A stretch of 64,000 nucleotides of DNA from positions 29,932 through 93,931 of the forward strand of contig NZ_BBJJ01000015.1 of NCBI RefSeq assembly GCF_000739815.1, given 5' to 3'. The translations under genes were made by a program, and so were the position numbers. This document shows positions 60,158-64,000 of this stretch, one piece after another. Source of the DNA: Paraburkholderia mimosarum LMG 23256 = NBRC 106338 (GTDB lineage Bacteria > Pseudomonadota > Gammaproteobacteria > Burkholderiales > Burkholderiaceae). The notes under the pieces were generated by a model. It ran no database searches. It saw only the letters and a list, made by a program, of their open reading frames with translations, and was not told where the DNA came from. Each line of letters begins with the position of its first letter. The first letter of the stretch is position 1.

Positions 60158-62839
60158 ATGGCTCAGTTCAACTGCGATATCTGCGGCGTGCGCCCCGCGA
60201 CGGTGCGGGTCGCCGTGTTGCAGGACGGCAGGCGGCGTTTTCTCGACGTTTGCGACTATCACTACGCGCAACTCACGCGGCATCAACGTACCTTGAGTCC
60301 ACTGGAGGCGCTGTTCCGCGGTTCACAGCAGACGGACGGCGCGGGTGGAGCGTCGCCCGAGCTTGCGCCCCAGGCCGTGGAAGCCGGCGACGGCGCCAGC
60401 GTCGAGCGCTATTTGAGCGACGTGGCGCGCGAATTGCTGCAGCGGGCTGCCGAGCGGGCCGTGCAGTTCGGGCGCCGCGAGGTCGACACGGAGCACCTGC
60501 TCTACGAACTCGCGGGTAACGACGCGGGCGCGGCGATTCTCAAGCGCCTCGGCATCCAGCCCGACGACGTGCGCGCATTCATCGACGCCAATGCGCAAAA
60601 GCGCGAAGGCGTAAGCGCGCCCGAAGACGGCCGCATCGGCGTCTCGCCGCGCCTGAAGGGCGCACTCGACCGCGCCTTTCTCGTCTCGCGCGAACTGGGC
60701 CACAGCTACGTGGCGCCCGAGCATCTGCTCTTCGGGCTCACACAGGTGCCGGAAAGCTTCGCGGGCTATCTGCTGTCGCGCTACGGCGTCACGCCCCAGA
60801 ACGTGCTGCAGCGGCTCGTGGAAGCCCAGGGCGACAAACGCGAGCGACCCGCTGCGAAAGGTCCGAGCGCGACGCCGCAACTCGACCAGTACAGCCGCGA
60901 CCTCAGCGCGCTTGCGAGCGAGGGCAAGCTCGACCCCGTGATCGGCCGCTCGAGCGAGATCGAGACCGTGGTGGAAGTGCTCGCGCGCCGGCGCAAGAAC
61001 AACCCGGTGCTGATCGGCGAGCCGGGCGTGGGCAAGACGGCCATTGCCGAGGGCCTCGCGCAGCGCATGCTCAACGGCGACGTGCCCGAATCGCTGCGCG
61101 GCCGGCGGCTCGTCGAGCTGAACGTCAACGGGCTCATCGCGGGCGCGAAGTATCGCGGCGAATTCGAAGAGCGCGTGAAGGGCGTGATGGAGGAAATCGC
61201 GGCGCAGCGCGAGAGCCTCGTGCTCTTCATCGACGAGGTGCACATGATCGTCGGTGCGGGTCAGGGCGGCGGCGAAGGCGGCCTCGATATCGCCAACGTC
61301 TTCAAGCCAGCCATGGCGCGCGGCGAACTGAACCTGATCGGCGCGACGACGCTCGCGGAGTACCAGAAGTACATCGAGAAGGACGCGGCGCTCGAACGGC
61401 GCTTTCAGCCCGTGTTCGTGTCCGAGCCCAGCGTGGATCAGACGATCAACATCCTGCGCGGCCTGCGCGACAAGCTCGAGGTGCATCACCATGTCACCAT
61501 CCGCGACGACGCGCTCGTCTCGGCGGCCGAGCTGTCGGACCGCTATGTAATGGGGCGCTTCCTGCCGGACAAGGCGATCGACCTGATCGACCAGGCGGCC
61601 GCGCGCGTGCATCTGTCGGCTACCTCGCGGCCCGCGGCGATCCTCGAACTCGAAGCGGAACTGGCGCAGCTTCGCCGCGAGCAGGACTACGCGGCGACGC
61701 GCAAGAACTTCGAGCGCGCCCACGCGCTGGACGAGCCGATCGCCGGGAAGGAAAAGGCGCTCGCACAGGCCACCAATGACTGGAAAGGGGAACTCGGCAC
61801 CGTGACCTCGGATGTGACGACCGAGGACGTGGCGGAGATCGTCTCGAAGCTCACCGGTGTGCCGGTCACGCAGCTCACGGCCGAGGAGCGCACGCGTCTG
61901 CTGGAAATGGAAAAGCGCCTGCACGAGCGTGTGATCGGCCAGGAGCAGGCGATCGTCGCGGTGAGCGACGCGGTGCGGCGCTCGCGCGCCGGGCTGCGGC
62001 GCGGTCGGCGGCCCACGGCCGTGTTCCTGTTTCTCGGGCCGACCGGGGTCGGCAAGACCGAGCTGGCGAAGGCGCTGGCCGAAGTGGTGTTCGGCGACGA
62101 GGACGCCATCGTGCGCATTGACATGAGCGAGTATATGGAGCGCCATGCGGTGTCGCGGCTGATCGGGTCGCCGCCGGGTTATGTCGGCTACGACGAAGGC
62201 GGACAGTTGACCGAGAAGGTGCGCCGCCGCCCTTATTGCGTGATCCTGCTCGACGAAATCGAAAAGGCTCACTCCGATGTCTACAACGTACTGCTGCAGG
62301 TGTTCGACGACGGCCGCCTCACCGACGGCAAGGGACGCGTGGTGGACTTCAGCAACACGGTCGTGATCGCGACGAGCAATCTCGCTTCCGACGTGGTCTC
62401 GGGCCAGAAGCGCTCGGGGCCGGGCTTCCTTTCGAGCGCCGAAGGATCGATGCAAGGCGCGGTGATGGGAGAACTGCGTCAGCATTTCCGGCCCGAGTTC
62501 CTGAATCGCATCGACGAAATCATCGTGTTCCAGCCGCTCAGCAACGACGAGCTGCGCGCGATCGTGCGGCTGCAGCTCGAGCAGGTCCGGCGCATGGCGC
62601 GCAGTCAGGATATCGAATTGACGTTCGACGAAAGCGTGACTGAGCATCTCTCCGCAGAGGGGTATCGACCGGAATACGGTGCGCGTGAACTGAAGCGGCA
62701 GATCCAGCAGGCGGTGGAAAACGAACTGGCGAAGGCGATGCTCAAGGGCGACGTGAAGGAGGGCGCGAAAGTCGTTTGCCGCTATGATGCCGCGGCTAAA
62801 CGCATGGCGTTCGCATTGCAGGGAGCGGGCAAGGACTGA
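60158..62839 (+). CDS. ClpC/ClpK-like AAA+ unfoldase with N-terminal zinc-finger-like motif
   Basis: 893 residues. A short N-terminal motif C6-xx-C9 ... C32-xx-H35 precedes a Clp-N repeat domain (~85-225). The first AAA+ module has Walker A GEPGVGKT (287-294) and [13 protein letters not shown]; a middle (M) domain follows, then the second module with GPTGVGKT (627-634), [11 protein letters not shown] and the Arg-finger region. C-terminal [17 protein letters not shown] completes it. Two-module Clp ATPases with a zinc-finger start include ClpK, the heat-resistance unfoldase. No ClpP gene adjacent. CCAGGAGAC precedes the ATG at 60158. Confidence 0.9.
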   Translation: MAQFNCDICGVRPATVRVAVLQDGRRRFLDVCDYHYAQLTRHQRTLSPLEALFRGSQQTDGAGGASPELAPQAVEAGDGASVERYLSDVARELLQRAAERAVQFGRREVDTEHLLYELAGNDAGAAILKRLGIQPDDVRAFIDANAQKREGVSAPEDGRIGVSPRLKGALDRAFLVSRELGHSYVAPEHLLFGLTQVPESFAGYLLSRYGVTPQNVLQRLVEAQGDKRERPAAKGPSATPQLDQYSRDLSALASEGKLDPVIGRSSEIETVVEVLARRRKNNPVLIGEPGVGKTAIAEGLAQRMLNGDVPESLRGRRLVELNVNGLIAGAKYRGEFEERVKGVMEEIAAQRESLVLFIDEVHMIVGAGQGGGEGGLDIANVFKPAMARGELNLIGATTLAEYQKYIEKDAALERRFQPVFVSEPSVDQTINILRGLRDKLEVHHHVTIRDDALVSAAELSDRYVMGRFLPDKAIDLIDQAAARVHLSATSRPAAILELEAELAQLRREQDYAATRKNFERAHALDEPIAGKEKALAQATNDWKGELGTVTSDVTTEDVAEIVSKLTGVPVTQLTAEERTRLLEMEKRLHERVIGQEQAIVAVSDAVRRSRAGLRRGRRPTAVFLFLGPTGVGKTELAKALAEVVFGDEDAIVRIDMSEYMERHAVSRLIGSPPGYVGYDEGGQLTEKVRRRPYCVILLDEIEKAHSDVYNVLLQVFDDGRLTDGKGRVVDFSNTVVIATSNLASDVVSGQKRSGPGFLSSAEGSMQGAVMGELRQHFRPEFLNRIDEIIVFQPLSNDELRAIVRLQLEQVRRMARSQDIELTFDESVTEHLSAEGYRPEYGARELKRQIQQAVENELAKAMLKGDVKEGAKVVCRYDAAAKRMAFALQGAGKD

Positions 62840-62881
62840 TGCGATCCGTGCGTATGCCGTTCGCAGCGTGTGCGTCCTCCG

Positions 62882-64000
62882 TTAGCGGATGAGTTTGGGG
62901 CGCGAGACGGGCTTGACGCCCGGGCGTTCGACGGCGCGCCGGATCTTCGAAAGGAGGTCGTCTTCGCCAAAGCGCCGGTCACCGGCGAGCCGCGCCGCAA
63001 CGCTGCGGTATGCGTCCCGGAGGCGCGCCATGATGGCCTCGCTTTCGGCTGTGCCGAGTTCGAGGCGCCGCGCGAAAGCAAGGAGTTCGGCGGTCAACGG
63101 GAAGGTCTTGCTGCGGTTGAGGCTGAGCGCCATGCGCCCGTCCAGCTCGGGATAGATGTCCGTGCAGACTACATCGAACACCGGAGCGAGCCTGCGCGGC
63201 CCGGTTGGATCGGCATAGAGGATTCCCAGGTTTTTCATGTGGGCATCGCCGTCGCGCAGCAGGCAAGAGAGGGCGATGCGCTCGAAAAGGCGCCGCTTCT
63301 GCACCGGGTCCGAGCGCGTGTAGATGTCGACGGCCTTGGCGATCATTTCGTAGCTCCCCTCGTACTTCGCCTTGCCGGTGAGCACGCTCATGTCCTCGAA
63401 TCCGAGGGGCGTGCCGTTCGCCTCGCGGTCGAAGCGCGACATGACGAAGAGCTTGCCGTCGTCGGAAAGCCAGAAGTCGGGAACTTCGAGCGCCGCCTCC
63501 TTCGCCACCGACATGCAAAAGAACTCGTTGCGCGCGAGCCCGGGGAAATCATCGCCTTCCGCTTTCACGATCACCGTGCGAAGCGGCAGCGCCGTGTGCT
63601 CCGCGGGCCGCGCGGCGGGTTGACCGGCGAGGGGAACAACCGCTTTCGGCTGGACGCCGGAAATGCCGGAGCCCAGCGCATAGCGGTCGATCAGGCGCTC
63701 GAACAACCGGCCCGAGGGCGAAGAGAGCAGTTCTTCCAGGCGCTCGCCTTCCCTCTCCGGCACGCGCTCGCCCGGCACCGAATAGGTGAGCCGCCCGATC
63801 TGGTTCCGGCCGGCGAGAAAGAGCAGGAACATGTCACTCGGCGCGCCGTAGCGCGCGAGCCGTTCCTCTATCACGAAGCGCAGGTAGCCCTCAGGCCGGT
63901 TCATCGCGAAGACGCCCATCAGGTCGCCGCTCGCGTAACTCTGGCGGCGCACCGGCATGGTGAGCGATACGCCAGCGACGTCCGGCACGTCGCCGTAGTT
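62882..64000 (-). CDS. HipA-family protein (5' end beyond window)
   Basis: The frame is open to the right edge, so the start is missing; the GTG at 63988 is not convincing. About 372 residues are visible. ISGVQPKAVVPL (HipA-type Gly-rich loop region), VIVKAEGDDFPGLARNEFFCMSVAKEAAL, SRFDREANG and the kinase-like ALSCLLRDGDAHMKNLGILY (catalytic-loop D plus N) and FDVVCTDIYPELDGRMALSLN match HipA toxin kinases of the Ser/Thr type. The usual HipB-like antitoxin would lie beyond the edge. Ends just after the unfoldase gene on the other strand. Confidence 0.88.
   Translation of the reverse strand, partial: NYGDVPDVAGVSLTMPVRRQSYASGDLMGVFAMNRPEGYLRFVIEERLARYGAPSDMFLLFLAGRNQIGRLTYSVPGERVPEREGERLEELLSSPSGRLFERLIDRYALGSGISGVQPKAVVPLAGQPAARPAEHTALPLRTVIVKAEGDDFPGLARNEFFCMSVAKEAALEVPDFWLSDDGKLFVMSRFDREANGTPLGFEDMSVLTGKAKYEGSYEMIAKAVDIYTRSDPVQKRRLFERIALSCLLRDGDAHMKNLGILYADPTGPRRLAPVFDVVCTDIYPELDGRMALSLNRSKTFPLTAELLAFARRLELGTAESEAIMARLRDAYRSVAARLAGDRRFGEDDLLSKIRRAVERPGVKPVSRPKLIR

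Noticed and set aside
60323..62647. 774-codon minus-strand ORF opposite the ClpK-like gene
   Set aside because: Antisense shadow; the forward frame carries complete AAA+ motifs.

Overview
The window looks like a chromosome segment of a GC-rich betaproteobacterium of the Burkholderia / Paraburkholderia / Caballeronia group. This is inferred from content: a long-form isocitrate lyase, PHA genes, hopanoid C-3 methylase, a stand-alone sigma-54 gene, a CadR/CadA pair, a bacterial Lhr helicase, dense short intergenic gaps, and strongly GC-biased codon use. No rRNA, tRNA or CRISPR array was seen. Two short stretches (about 11.1-15.1 kb and 43.1-43.6 kb) are more AT-rich and hold gene ruins and repeats, so they read as accessory DNA.

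Layout. 0-1 kb: tail of an MFS transporter and two small exported proteins. 1.2-2.8 kb: aceA, with a clear terminator and a perfect 20-bp palindrome upstream. 3.5-11.0 kb: a catabolic-looking cluster of a flavin/2Fe-2S reductase, a ferritin-like diiron oxygenase, an HD-domain protein, two short-chain dehydrogenases, an MFS transporter and an AraC-type regulator. A TetR-type operator lies in front of the oxygenase, but no TetR gene is nearby. 11.1-13.6 kb: three exported proteins on the minus strand, namely a secreted 258-residue protein, an NHL-like beta-propeller and a 50-residue lipoprotein too short for ordinary gene calling. 13.6-15.1 kb: scrambled DNA with a broken copper-ATPase gene. 15.1-18.5 kb: RpiR regulator, class III aminotransferase and a CMD-like protein; matching TGTTGT-type palindromes precede the first two.

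19-31.5 kb: small housekeeping and transport genes, an M20 peptidase, the divergent cadR/cadA pair, a very large Lhr-type helicase carrying an in-frame 12-bp tandem repeat, and an aldo/keto reductase. 31.5-40 kb: BON-domain protein, rpoN paralogue, DUF72 protein, an orphan transposase-like protein, a divergent pair of a kinase/P-loop protein and a DHH phosphoesterase, an alcohol dehydrogenase and a universal stress protein. 40.5-43 kb: phasin and PhaB-type reductase (overlapping), Hsp20 and a small hypothetical. 43.1-43.3 kb: an internally deleted relative of the beta-propeller gene found 30 kb away.

43.7-64 kb: a uracil-DNA-glycosylase/DUF488 fusion, a patatin-GntP permease pair followed by hpnR, a DUF4410 lipoprotein, an EF-hand/response-regulator/sensor-kinase operon, a Cys-paired repeat protein, sterol-desaturase-like hydroxylase, SDR, small lipoproteins, a SYLF protein with an acyl-CoA thioesterase, surE, an AI-2E-type permease, a ClpK-like AAA+ unfoldase and a HipA-family gene running off the right edge.

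The best candidates for something new are the 3.5-11 kb oxygenase cluster, the exported lipoprotein/propeller cluster with its ghost copy, and the UDG-DUF488 fusion. All function calls come from reading motifs by eye; no database search was run.
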